Shown piece after piece: positions 1-5,991 of a DNA stretch of 6,684 bases (positions are counted from its first letter, which is position 1; every line of letters starts with the position of its first letter). Position numbers and translations under genes: made by a program. The notes beneath the pieces are model-generated. The model was given only the letters and a program-made list of their open reading frames with translations, was not told the origin of the DNA and did no database searches. The DNA is taken from NCBI GenBank assembly GCA_036562265.1, contig DATCKS010000491.1, positions 1 through 6,684 of the forward strand, given 5' to 3'. The DNA comes from DASVDK01 sp036562265 [NCBI: Thermodesulfobacteriota bacterium]. Its GTDB lineage: Bacteria > DASVDK01.

Positions 1-85
1 GGGAGTTAGCACCAGCGCAGCCCCCCGTCGGGGCTGCCGGTTGCTGCGGCTTCGTCGGGCCCATCCCTCCGCCGCTCTAGATAAG
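1..85 (-). ncRNA. SAM-I (S-box) riboswitch, 3' part cut by the window edge
   Basis: Read on the minus strand from base 85 leftwards, the sequence follows the S-box consensus in order: CTTATC plus AGAG (85 to about 75), GGAGGG then GGCCC, GAAGCC, GCAACC, and finally GGTGCTAACTCC ending at base 1. P2 is visible as GCGGC (75-71) pairing with GCCGC (50-46). P3 is visible as 37-30 pairing with 24-17 (GCAGCCCC with GGGGCTGC). The P4 helix, the 3' arm of P1 and any expression platform lie beyond the left edge. Known family behaviour: this aptamer binds S-adenosylmethionine and usually turns off methionine or SAM synthesis or transport genes. The regulated gene must lie to the left on the minus strand and cannot be named. 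The call rests on consensus recognised by eye. Confidence 0.9.
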
Positions 86-121
86 AATCGCGGGCGAGAT
101 TCCCCGCGTTATGTCGGAACC

Positions 122-150
122 ATGGTGACGAAACGGAAGGCTCGTGTCAA
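122..150 (-). promoter_or_regulatory. Candidate promoter for the riboswitch leader
   Basis: On the minus strand a perfect TTGACA (150-145) is followed after 17 bases by CACCAT (127-122), which matches only three of six positions of a sigma-70 -10 box. A better -10-like hexamer, CATAAC (113-108), lies too far from TTGACA to pair with it. Transcription starting near base 115 would begin about 30 bases before the riboswitch, which is a sensible geometry. The -35 match stands out in such GC-rich DNA; the -10 assignment is uncertain. Confidence 0.4.
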
Positions 151-184
151 CAGTGTCGGTGTCGGGCCGGCCGCCCCGGGAGGG

Positions 185-198
185 CGCGGCTCGCCGCG
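185..198 (-). terminator. Short GC hairpin beside the stop of the DUF1445 gene
   Basis: CGCGG and CCGCG form a 5-bp stem with a 4-base loop directly after the stop codon of the minus-strand gene. No T-run follows, so it does not meet the classical intrinsic terminator definition. It could be a weak 3' end structure or simply chance in GC-rich DNA. Confidence 0.2.
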
Positions 199-199
199 G

Positions 200-982
200 C
201 TAGGGCACGTCGCCGGGGAAGGGGCCCGAGCCGGGCAGGTCGGTGACGAACATGTGCCCGGGGGCGTGCGTGATCGCGAAGGGGAGTCGGGCCTCGAGGA
301 GCGCGGCCTGGGGCGTGACGCCGCAGGCCCAGAAGACCGGCACCTCGCCCGGATGCACCGTGACCGGGTCGCCGTAGTCGGGGCGGCCGAGGTCGGCGAT
401 GCCGAGGCCGGCCGGCTCCCCCACGTGGATCGGCGCGCCGTGGACGCGCGGGACCCGGCCGGTGATCTCGACGACGCGAGGGATCTCGGCCGGCTTGAAC
501 GGGCGCATCGTGACGACGAGCGGCCCGCGGAAGGGACCGGCCGGGACGGTGGGCCGGCTCGTCCGGTACATCGGCACGTTTCGGCGCTCCGAGACGTGCC
601 GGACCTCGAGGCCGGCCTCGAGGAGCGGGCCCTCGAACGAGAGGGAGCAGCCGATGAGGAAGGCGACCAGGTCGTCCCGCCAGACGGCCCGCACGTCGGT
701 CGGCTCGTCGGCGAGGACGCCGTCGCGCCAGACGCGGTAGCGGGGCAGGTCGGTGCGCAGGTCGGCCCCGGGCGCGCAGGCCGGCTCGGTCGCGCCGACG
801 TCGAGCACCTCGAGCAGCGGACAGGGTCTCGGGTTGCGCTGGCAGAAGAGCAGGAAGTCGTAGGCGTACTCCCGCGGCAGCGCCACCAGGTTCGCCTGCG
901 CGTACCGTGGCGCCAGCCCGACCGTCGGTCCCGTCCATTCGCCCGCCCTGATCGCTCGCCTCGCCTCGGATGCCGACTGCAT
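200..982 (-). CDS. DUF1445 / D-glutamate cyclase-family (YcsI-like) protein
   Basis: This 260-residue protein has the typical length of the DUF1445 (UPF0317, putative hydro-lyase) family. Its conserved blocks occur in order: [10 protein letters not shown] (108-117), RNVPMYRT (134-141), [10 protein letters not shown] (181-190), [11 protein letters not shown] (215-225) and [12 protein letters not shown] (237-248). Known context: the family includes B. subtilis YcsI, found near 5-oxoproline (pyroglutamate) catabolism genes, and the related domain of mammalian D-glutamate cyclase, which makes 5-oxo-D-proline from D-glutamate. No PxpA/B/C genes are visible here, so the substrate is inferred only from the family. 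No signal peptide or membrane segment is seen; it should be cytosolic. The reading frame stays open 35 codons further upstream, but the ATG at 982 was chosen because AGGAGG lies 4 bases before it and homologous sequence begins there. The gene is transcribed divergently from the GGDEF gene. Confidence 0.9.
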   Translation of the reverse strand: MQSASEARRAIRAGEWTGPTVGLAPRYAQANLVALPREYAYDFLLFCQRNPRPCPLLEVLDVGATEPACAPGADLRTDLPRYRVWRDGVLADEPTDVRAVWRDDLVAFLIGCSLSFEGPLLEAGLEVRHVSERRNVPMYRTSRPTVPAGPFRGPLVVTMRPFKPAEIPRVVEITGRVPRVHGAPIHVGEPAGLGIADLGRPDYGDPVTVHPGEVPVFWACGVTPQAALLEARLPFAITHAPGHMFVTDLPGSGPFPGDVP

Positions 983-986
983 CGCC

Positions 987-992
987 CCTCCT
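987..992 (-). promoter_or_regulatory. Shine-Dalgarno of the DUF1445 gene
   Basis: On the minus strand AGGAGG, within GAGGAGGGG, ends 4 bases before the ATG at 982. It decides this start over an in-frame ATG at 1087, which would add 35 non-conserved residues and run the gene into the start of the divergent GGDEF gene. Confidence 0.8.
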
Positions 993-1034
993 CGGTCGTG
1001 TTCCGTCTCGCTTCGCGCTCTTCTTTCTAGCGCA

Positions 1035-1050
1035 CCGAGGGCCCCCTCGG
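1035..1050. repeat. Perfect inverted repeat in the divergent intergenic region
   Basis: CCGAGGG and CCCTCGG form perfect 7-base arms around a 2-base centre. The element sits between the divergent DUF1445 and GGDEF genes, 52 bases from one start and 39 from the other. It could be an operator for a dimeric regulator or an RNA hairpin in the DUF1445 leader. Neither role can be shown from the sequence, and GC-rich DNA makes chance palindromes common. Confidence 0.35.
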
Positions 1051-1089
1051 CACTCCCGTTGCACACCCTCAGGCGTGAGCCGCTCACCG

Positions 1090-1980
1090 ATGCGCCTGCT
1101 GCTGGTCGGATCCACGCCGGACGACGCCGCGCGCTTCGAGGCCGGCCTCGCGCGCGCCTCGCCCGCGCCGGTCGAGGTCCGCCCGGCGGGCGGCCTCGCC
1201 GACGCCGCGCGCCACCTGGCCGAGGGGCGGGTCGACGCGATGGTGATCGACGCGGTTCGGCCCGAGGGGCGCGACCTCGAGGCGCTCAGGCGGACCTGTC
1301 GCGACTGGCCCCACCTGCCGGTGGTCGTCCTGACGGCGGCCGGCGACGACGCGTTCGGCCTCAAGGCCATCGAGGCGGGGGCGCAGGACGCCCTGCCGAA
1401 GCCGGACACGACGCCTCCGCTCCTGGCCCGCGCCGTGGCCTACGCGGTCGAGCGGCAGCGGCTCCTCTGCGAGATCCGGGCTCTCGCGCTCGTGGACGAG
1501 CTGACCGGCCTGTACAACCGCCGCGGCTTCTTCACGCTCGCCGGCCACGAACTGCGCGTGGCGGCGCGGCAACGCCGGCGCGTCTTTCTGCTCTTCGCCG
1601 ACCTCGACGGCATGAAGTGGATCAACGACTCGCTCGGCCACGCGGCCGGCGACCGCGCGCTGATCGAGGCGGCCGAGGTGCTGAAGGCGACCTTCCGCGA
1701 GTCGGACACGATCGCCCGGCTGGGCGGCGACGAGTTCGCCGTCTTCGCCCTGTCGTCCGGCCGGCGGGCGGCTCGCGACCGGCCGGCCGAGCGCCTCCGC
1801 CGCGCCCTCGCGGAGCGAACCCGCCGCCCCGGCCGGCCGTTCCCGCTCGCGATGAGCATCGGCGTCGTCGAGCGGGTGCCCGACGCGACCACCACCATCG
1901 ATCAGCTCCTCGCGATCGCGGACGAGCGGATGTACCGCGACAAGCGCGCGCGGGGTGCGGGCCGCCCGCGTGCCGGCTGA
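1090..1980 (+). CDS. Response-regulator diguanylate cyclase (REC-GGDEF)
   Basis: The 296-residue protein has an N-terminal receiver-like domain (about 1-120) and a GGDEF domain (about 130-290). The cyclase domain looks intact: [12 protein letters not shown] (136-147), [10 protein letters not shown] (171-180), GHAAGD (183-188), GGDEF (212-216), SIGV (256-259) and an AD..MY..K ending (278-285). An RxxD inhibitory site (R203-D206) lies exactly five residues before GGDEF, so product inhibition by c-di-GMP is expected. The predicted reaction is two GTP to c-di-GMP plus pyrophosphate, in the cytosol. In the receiver, D54, T82 and K104 match the phosphoacceptor, switch threonine and lysine, but the acidic pair after strand 1 is replaced by G7-S8. 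Metal binding and phosphorylation may therefore be weakened or absent. M175 replaces the common Phe in the F-K-x-I-N-D motif. The start ATG at 1090 has no strong ribosome site; an in-frame GTG at 1075 is an alternative. The longer upstream frame is not domain-like. Confidence 0.93.
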   Translation: MRLLLVGSTPDDAARFEAGLARASPAPVEVRPAGGLADAARHLAEGRVDAMVIDAVRPEGRDLEALRRTCRDWPHLPVVVLTAAGDDAFGLKAIEAGAQDALPKPDTTPPLLARAVAYAVERQRLLCEIRALALVDELTGLYNRRGFFTLAGHELRVAARQRRRVFLLFADLDGMKWINDSLGHAAGDRALIEAAEVLKATFRESDTIARLGGDEFAVFALSSGRRAARDRPAERLRRALAERTRRPGRPFPLAMSIGVVERVPDATTTIDQLLAIADERMYRDKRARGAGRPRAG

Positions 1981-1984
1981 GCCG

Positions 1985-2012
1985 GCGGCGCCGGCCCCGG
2001 CCGGGGCGCCGC
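1985..2012 (+). terminator. Candidate GC hairpin downstream of the GGDEF gene
   Basis: GCGGCGCC (1985-1992) and GGCGCCGC (2005-2012) form a perfect 8-bp stem around a 12-base GC loop, starting four bases after the GGDEF stop codon. There is no T-tract after it. Its position suggests a 3' end structure for the GGDEF transcript. The rest of the 235-base gap to the usp gene shows no convincing gene, and no clear promoter could be picked out. Confidence 0.3.
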
Positions 2013-2203
2013 GCAACCGGCCGGGGGGGAGGCGGGGCGTCCGCGCCGTGGCACGCGCGCCCCACCGGGGAGGCCGTGTCTCCTCCCCCGAGGCGAGCCG
2101 CCCTCGGTCCTGCCGCCGTGACGGGGGCTTGTGCGACCGCGCGCGCGGGCATCCTTGATGCAGCCGCCTTCGGGCGAGGCGACCCACGGCGCGCCGCGAA
2201 AAA

Positions 2204-2210
2204 GGGGAGG
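2204..2210 (+). promoter_or_regulatory. Shine-Dalgarno of the usp gene
   Basis: GGGGAGG, preceded by a run of five A residues, lies 5 bases before the ATG at 2216 and fixes this start. Confidence 0.75.
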
Positions 2211-2215
2211 TCCGC

Positions 2216-2698
2216 ATGTTCACGAAGATCCTCGTGCCGCTCGACGGCTCGCCGCTCGCGGAGCGGGCGCTGCCGATCGCGGTCGGTCTGGCCAAGCTCA
2301 CCGGGGGGGCGATCACCCTCGTGCACGCCGTCGAGGCGTCGGGCCTGCCGGGGACCGACAAGACCGACGCCGAGGTGGAGGTCGTGCGCAAGGGCGAGGC
2401 GTACGTCGAGGGGGTCGAGCAGCGCCTCCGCTCCGAAGGGGTCAACGTGCGCTCGGCCGTCTGGTACGGGCCGCCGGTCTTCGCCATCACCGAGGCGGCT
2501 CGCATCGGCGGGACCGACGTCATCGTCATGAGCACGCACGGCCGCGGCGGCCTGGGCCGCCTCGTCCTCGGCAGCGTCGCCGACGCGGTGATCAGGCGGA
2601 CGAGGGTCCCGGTCCTCCTCGTGCGCGAGGCGGAGGCGCCGCTCGAGGAGCCGTTGCCCGGACCGGCGGCGGTCCCTCGCTCGCCGGAAGGAGCCTGA
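2216..2698 (+). CDS. Universal stress protein (UspA family)
   Basis: A 160-residue single-domain Usp. The N-terminus has the family signature ILVPLDGSPLAERAL (5-19) including the conserved strand-1 Asp, D10. The C-terminal nucleotide loop reads STHGRGGLGR (106-115) then LGSVADAVIRR (118-128) and PVLLVR (132-137). This fits the G-x2-G-x9-G-S ATP motif (G109, G119, S120), except that the first Gly is Ser at 106, a frequent variant. The protein is probably an ATP-binding cytosolic dimer; Usp proteins are linked to stress survival, but their molecular roles vary. The last 20 or so residues are rich in Pro, Ala and Glu, slightly longer than usual, and probably disordered. The gene is the first of a probable operon: the dehydrogenase starts 4 bases after this stop, with its ribosome site inside the end of this gene. 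Confidence 0.95.
   Translation: MFTKILVPLDGSPLAERALPIAVGLAKLTGGAITLVHAVEASGLPGTDKTDAEVEVVRKGEAYVEGVEQRLRSEGVNVRSAVWYGPPVFAITEAARIGGTDVIVMSTHGRGGLGRLVLGSVADAVIRRTRVPVLLVREAEAPLEEPLPGPAAVPRSPEGA
2686..2693 (+). promoter_or_regulatory. Shine-Dalgarno of the dehydrogenase gene, inside usp
   Basis: GGAAGGAG overlaps the last codons of usp and lies 9 bases before the GTG at 2703. It supports GTG rather than the ATG at 2718 as start, and implies co-transcription and probable translational coupling with usp. Confidence 0.7.
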
Positions 2699-2702
2699 GC
2701 CT

Positions 2703-3752
2703 GTGCGCGCGTTCGTCATGAAGGGGATCGGGCAGGTGGCGGTCATGGAGAAGCCGGTGCCCGAGCCGGGACCGAACGACGCCGTCGTCAGGACGACGAC
2801 GGCGCTCGTCTGTACCTCGGACACGCACACCGTGGCCGGCGCCATCGGCGACCGGCGCGACCTCACCCTCGGCCACGAGGCGGTCGGCGTCGTCCACCGG
2901 CTGGGCAGCGCGGTGAGAGGGTTCAGGGCAGGCGACCGCGTGGCGGTCAACGCCATCACGCCGGACTTCCGGTGCGAGAACTGCCAGCGCGGCTACACGT
3001 CCCAGTGCACGGAGATGCTCGGCGGCTGGAAGTTCGCCAACCTGAGGGACGGCAACCTGGCCGAGTACTTCCTCGTCAACGACGCCGAGGCGAACCTCGC
3101 CCCGATCCCCGACGGCCTCACGGACGAGCAGGCCGTCTACTGCACCGACATGCTCTCGACGGGGTTCATGGGCGCCGAGCATGCGGCCATCCCCATCGGG
3201 GGGACGGTGGCCGTGTTCGCCCAGGGACCGGTCGGCCTCATGGCGACCGCGGGGGCGAGGCTCCTCGGGGCCGGGCTCGTCATCGCGGTGGAGAGCGTGC
3301 CCCGGCGCCAGGAACTGGCCCGCCACTACGGCGCCGACGTGGTGATCGACCACACGAAGGAGGATCCGGTCGAGGCGATCCGCCGGCTCACGGGGGGCCA
3401 GGGGGTCGACTCGGCCATCGAGGCGCTCGGCGCCGAGGCGACGTTCCAGGCGTGCGTTCGCGCGACCCGACCCGGCGGCACCATCTCGAACATCGGCTAC
3501 CACGGGCACGGGGACGTCATCGGCCTGCCGCGGCTCGACTGGGGCGTGGGGATGGGGGACAAGACCATCCGCACCGGCCTCTGCCCCGGCGGCCGCGAGC
3601 GGATGAGCCGCCTCATGCGCCTGGTCGAGCGGGGTCGCGTCGATCCGACGCTCATGACGACGCACCGCTTCGCCTTCGACGAGATCGAGACGGCGTTCCG
3701 GATGATGGCGACCAAGGAGGGCGGCATGATCAAGCCGCTCATCCGCTTCTAG
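2703..3752 (+). CDS. Zinc-dependent medium-chain secondary alcohol dehydrogenase
   Basis: This 349-residue MDR-family protein resembles, from recall, the Thermoanaerobacter/Clostridium secondary alcohol dehydrogenases along its whole length: an early CTSDTHT block, GHEAVG, AITPD, QRGY, GWKFAN, GPVGLMA, GLCPGG and IKPLI. Predicted catalytic zinc ligands are C37, H58 and D149, with E59 next to H58. The Rossmann glycine motif is GPVGLM (175-180). At the end of the second strand the sequence is AVES (195-198): an acidic E197 sits where the NADP-specific relatives have Gly, and V199 sits where they have Arg. This predicts NAD preference. C91, C94 and C102 have structural-zinc spacing, with D88 in place of the first Cys, while the Thermoanaerobacter enzyme lacks such cysteines. 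The expected reaction is reversible oxidation of an alcohol to a ketone or aldehyde in the cytosol; the substrate is unknown. GTG start, chosen because MRAFVM aligns with the family N-terminus (MKGFAM) and a ribosome site precedes it. It sits between usp and an OsmC gene, suggesting stress-linked expression. Confidence 0.93.
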   Translation: MRAFVMKGIGQVAVMEKPVPEPGPNDAVVRTTTALVCTSDTHTVAGAIGDRRDLTLGHEAVGVVHRLGSAVRGFRAGDRVAVNAITPDFRCENCQRGYTSQCTEMLGGWKFANLRDGNLAEYFLVNDAEANLAPIPDGLTDEQAVYCTDMLSTGFMGAEHAAIPIGGTVAVFAQGPVGLMATAGARLLGAGLVIAVESVPRRQELARHYGADVVIDHTKEDPVEAIRRLTGGQGVDSAIEALGAEATFQACVRATRPGGTISNIGYHGHGDVIGLPRLDWGVGMGDKTIRTGLCPGGRERMSRLMRLVERGRVDPTLMTTHRFAFDEIETAFRMMATKEGGMIKPLIRF

Positions 3753-3785
3753 CGCACCCGGAGAGCGGGCGGGTCCGGAGGGACG

Positions 3786-4241
3786 ATGGGCGAGGGGACG
3801 ATCCGGACGATCGTCGGTCGCGAGCGCGGCTACCGATTCCGCATCCGATTCGACCAGGCGGGCGTGCCCGACCTCGTCACCGACGAGCCGCCGCCGCTCG
3901 GCAACGGGGAAGGGCCCAACCCCGCGAGGCTCCTCGCGGCCGCGGTCGGCAACTGTCTGGCGGCGAGCCTCCTCTTCTGCCTCACGCGGGCCCGGATCGA
4001 GGTCGGAGGCCTCACGGCCACGGTCGACGCGACGCTCGGACGCAACGAGCAGGGGCGGCTGCGCGTGACCGGGATGCGAGTCGTGCTGGCTCCCGAGGTG
4101 CCGGCAGAGGCGCGGGATCGGATGGCGAGGTGCCTCGAGATCTTCGAGTCGTTCTGCATCGTCACGGAGAGCGTACGCAAGGGGATCGACGTGACGGTCG
4201 AGGTCGAGCCGGTCGCCGGCGGTGCCGACCGGACGCCGTAG
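3786..4241 (+). CDS. OsmC/Ohr-family protein, probable thiol peroxidase
   Basis: A 151-residue OsmC-fold protein. Family features are GPNPARLLAAAVGNCLAASL (43-62), with the predicted peroxidatic C57 at the start of the central helix, and ESFCIVTESVRKGIDVTVEV (121-140), with C124 at the second active-site position. OsmC and Ohr proteins reduce organic hydroperoxides through such a Cys pair, usually as dimers with lipoyl or other thiol reductants. Whether this one acts on peroxides is inferred. Two further cysteines, C65 and C116, are present. The C-terminal FCIVTESV pattern is closer to the broad OsmC/YhfA group than to classical Ohr, so no symbol is given. GGAGGG ends 3 bases before the ATG. 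The gene follows the dehydrogenase after 33 bases on the same strand, probably as the third member of the usp operon. Confidence 0.88.
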   Translation: MGEGTIRTIVGRERGYRFRIRFDQAGVPDLVTDEPPPLGNGEGPNPARLLAAAVGNCLAASLLFCLTRARIEVGGLTATVDATLGRNEQGRLRVTGMRVVLAPEVPAEARDRMARCLEIFESFCIVTESVRKGIDVTVEVEPVAGGADRTP

Positions 4242-4250
4242 CGTCGCCTG

Positions 4251-4292
4251 CCGCCGGCGCGGGTTCCCGTTCGCCGCGCGGGACGCCGGCGG
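4251..4292 (+). terminator. Strong GC hairpin after the OsmC gene
   Basis: CCGCCGGCG (4251-4259) pairs perfectly with CGCCGGCGG (4284-4292). TCCCG (4265-4269) extends the stem with CGGGA (4279-4283), leaving a 5-base bulge on the left and a 9-base loop. It begins 10 bases after the OsmC stop. No T-tract follows, so intrinsic termination is not certain, but the position suits the end of the usp-dehydrogenase-OsmC transcript. The rest of 4242-4525 shows no supported gene; a promoter for the next operon would be expected there but no clear one was seen. Confidence 0.4.
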
Positions 4293-4510
4293 TCCGGCGC
4301 CTCGTCGCGCCGCCCGCCGTTGCCGCGCTGCCGTCGTCGTCGATGCCGATGCCGCGAGCCCGCGCCGGCCGGCGCGGGCAGTGCGGACCCGGGTGGGGCG
4401 GCAATGTCCCGCGATCCGCCCGCGGCGCGGCCGCAAGTCGGCGGTACGGCGTCGATCGCCGGGCGCGGCCCGCTGGCCTCACGATTGCAGTTCGCAGTGT
4501 GCGTCACCCA

Positions 4511-4520
4511 GGGAGGGAGG
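4511..4520 (+). promoter_or_regulatory. Shine-Dalgarno of the DUF6335-like gene
   Basis: GGGAGGGAGG ends 5 bases before the ATG at 4526. The reading frame is open for a long way upstream of this point, as is common in GC-rich DNA, so this ribosome site decides the start. Confidence 0.8.
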
Positions 4521-4525
4521 CGCAC

Positions 4526-4891
4526 ATGGGACGAACGCGCAGGCAGAAGACGAAGCGGCCGGCACCGCCCCGGCGCAGGGCGTGGGGCGACGCGAGCGGC
4601 CGGATCGGACGGATGGCGGTGGAGCTTACGCGCTACCACGAGACGGGGCCGATCCTGTCGGGCGGCGACCTCGACGCCGACTGGCAGCACGCGCACCTCT
4701 ACGGTGACGAGGCGGTCGGCGGGAGCGTGGCGACGCCCGACCAGGACATGGTCGACGAGATCGGGCGCGCCCTCGGGGTCGAGCAGGACCTCGACGCCGA
4801 ACTCTGGTCCTTCGACGAGATCCTGCGCCGCCGCGACCGGAACCGGTGGGCGCTCGAGGCGGAGGCGGCCCTGGAGGAGCGATGGATGTAG
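4526..4891 (+). CDS. DUF6335-like small protein of unknown function
   Basis: A 121-residue soluble protein. Its N-terminus (2-18) is strongly basic and probably disordered. The core matches, from recall, the DUF6335 pattern seen in cyanobacteria and other bacteria: SGGDLDADW (45-53), GDEAVGGSVATPDQD (60-74), VDEIGRALGVE (76-86) and RDRNRW (103-108). No function is established for the family, and no catalytic motif, signal peptide or membrane segment is seen. The acidic, Trp-containing core with a basic tail could suit a small binding protein, but that is speculation. The start at 4526 follows a strong ribosome site. The 3' end overlaps the start of the phosphotransferase-like gene by 10 bases, so the two are probably translationally coupled. 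The 284-base gap upstream suggests that this gene opens its own transcription unit. Confidence 0.82.
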   Translation: MGRTRRQKTKRPAPPRRRAWGDASGRIGRMAVELTRYHETGPILSGGDLDADWQHAHLYGDEAVGGSVATPDQDMVDEIGRALGVEQDLDAELWSFDEILRRRDRNRWALEAEAALEERWM

Positions 4892-5991
4892 CCCGGCCCG
4901 CGCCGGAGGCGGAGGCGCTCCGCCGGTACCTCGAGGGGGTCCTCGGCGCGCCGGTCGGCGACGTGACGGTCTCGGCGCTCGGCGGCGGGCCGTCGGGGAC
5001 CGACCTGAAGCGGTTCGGCTACGGCACGCCGCTCAGGATCGACTGCGTCGTCGGCGGCGAGCCGCGGCGGTTCGTCCTCGCCAGGCAGCGCGTGCAACCG
5101 GGCTACGGGCACGACTACCCGTCGGACCGCGCCCAGGCGGCGCTCTGGGCCCACGACGCCTACAACCGGCTCCCCCGTCACGTGGCGAGCCGCGACGTCG
5201 GGTTCCTCCTCGACTCCGGCGCGCTCGTCTCCGTGGCCGGCTGGCGCGACGCCTTCCAGCTCGTCGACTTCTCCGAGGGGACCGAGTACCGGCGCGACCT
5301 CGAACGGATCGCCGACACCCGCGCGCTCGGTCCGGGGGACATGGACCGCGTCGACGCGCTGGCCGCGTACCTTGCCGGGATCCATCGCGAGCGGCACGAC
5401 GCGCCGCACATCTACCACCGGCGGATCCGGGAGCTGGTCGGTCACGGCGAGTGCATCATGGGGGTGCTCGACGGCTATCCGGAGACCTTCGCGCTCCTGC
5501 CGCCGGCCGAACGCGAGGCGATCGAGCGGGCCGCCGTCTCCTGGCGCTGGCGCCTGCGCGGCCGCGTGCACCGGCTGGCCACGGCGCACGGCGACTTCCA
5601 CCCCTGGAACATCCTCTTCAGGACGGAGACCGACTTCACGCTCCTCGACCGCAGCCGGGGGGAGTGGGGGGAGCCGGCCGACGACGTGGCGGCGCTCGTC
5701 GTGAACTACCTCTTCTTCGCGCTCGTGTCCGAAGGGCGCTTCCGCGGCCCGCTGCGCGTCTGCTTCGAGCGCTTCCTCGAGCGCTACCTCGACGCGACCG
5801 GTGACGCGGAGCTGTTCGAGGTCCTGCCCCCCTTCCTCCTCTTCCGCGGCCTCGTCCTTGCGAGCCCCAAGTGGTACCCGACGCTCGACGAGGGGATCAG
5901 GCGGAGCCTCCTTTCGCTCGTGCGGCGCATGGCCGAGCCGGCGCCGCTCGATCTTGCGGCCGTGGAGGCCGCCCTCGAGGGTCGGCCGTGA
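4882..5991 (+). CDS. Aminoglycoside-phosphotransferase-fold kinase, substrate unknown
   Basis: A 369-residue kinase of the APH/choline-kinase fold. The catalytic loop HGDFHPWN (236-243) supplies D238 as base and N243 for metal. LLDRSRGEWGEPADDVA (254-270) supplies the second metal Asp, D256, and the D-V-A helix start. The N-lobe has a Gly-rich stretch GGGPSG (34-39). At the usual ATP-lysine strand the sequence is FVLARQ (64-69), with no Lys at the expected place. The central region contains a distinctive ELVGHGECIMGVLDGYP block (184-200). The protein probably phosphorylates a small molecule with ATP in the cytosol; antibiotic resistance is not implied. The ATG at 4882 lies 2 bases after GGAGGAG and overlaps the upstream stop; the longer frame only adds Gly-rich translation of the upstream gene. 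Its stop overlaps the CysC-like start (GTGA), so the two kinases should be made together. Fold confidence is high, substrate unknown. Confidence 0.9.
   Translation: MDVARPAPEAEALRRYLEGVLGAPVGDVTVSALGGGPSGTDLKRFGYGTPLRIDCVVGGEPRRFVLARQRVQPGYGHDYPSDRAQAALWAHDAYNRLPRHVASRDVGFLLDSGALVSVAGWRDAFQLVDFSEGTEYRRDLERIADTRALGPGDMDRVDALAAYLAGIHRERHDAPHIYHRRIRELVGHGECIMGVLDGYPETFALLPPAEREAIERAAVSWRWRLRGRVHRLATAHGDFHPWNILFRTETDFTLLDRSRGEWGEPADDVAALVVNYLFFALVSEGRFRGPLRVCFERFLERYLDATGDAELFEVLPPFLLFRGLVLASPKWYPTLDEGIRRSLLSLVRRMAEPAPLDLAAVEAALEGRP

Noticed and set aside
41-1030. Long plus-strand open frame antisense to the DUF1445 gene
   Set aside because: It has low-complexity Arg/Gly/Asp/Ala content and no family motif, lies opposite a well-supported gene, and reads through the riboswitch. 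It is an artefact of high GC.
1084-4436. Large minus-strand open frames opposite the GGDEF, usp, dehydrogenase and OsmC genes
   Set aside because: Their translations are Arg/Pro/Ala-rich with no recognisable domain, whereas the plus-strand frames carry complete family signatures.
2972-4525. A long N-terminal extension of the DUF6335-like protein running back through the dehydrogenase and OsmC region
   Set aside because: The extension is an out-of-frame translation of two real genes. A strong ribosome site at 4511-4520 and the family-like core support the start at 4526.
4320-5804. Plus-strand open frame overlapping the phosphotransferase gene
   Set aside because: Arg/Ala-rich shadow frame without motifs; the APH catalytic motifs are in another frame.
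4882-5991. Aminoglycoside resistance gene
   Set aside because: Only the general APH-fold motifs are present. The distinctive blocks and the chromosomal context with a second kinase do not match known resistance enzymes.
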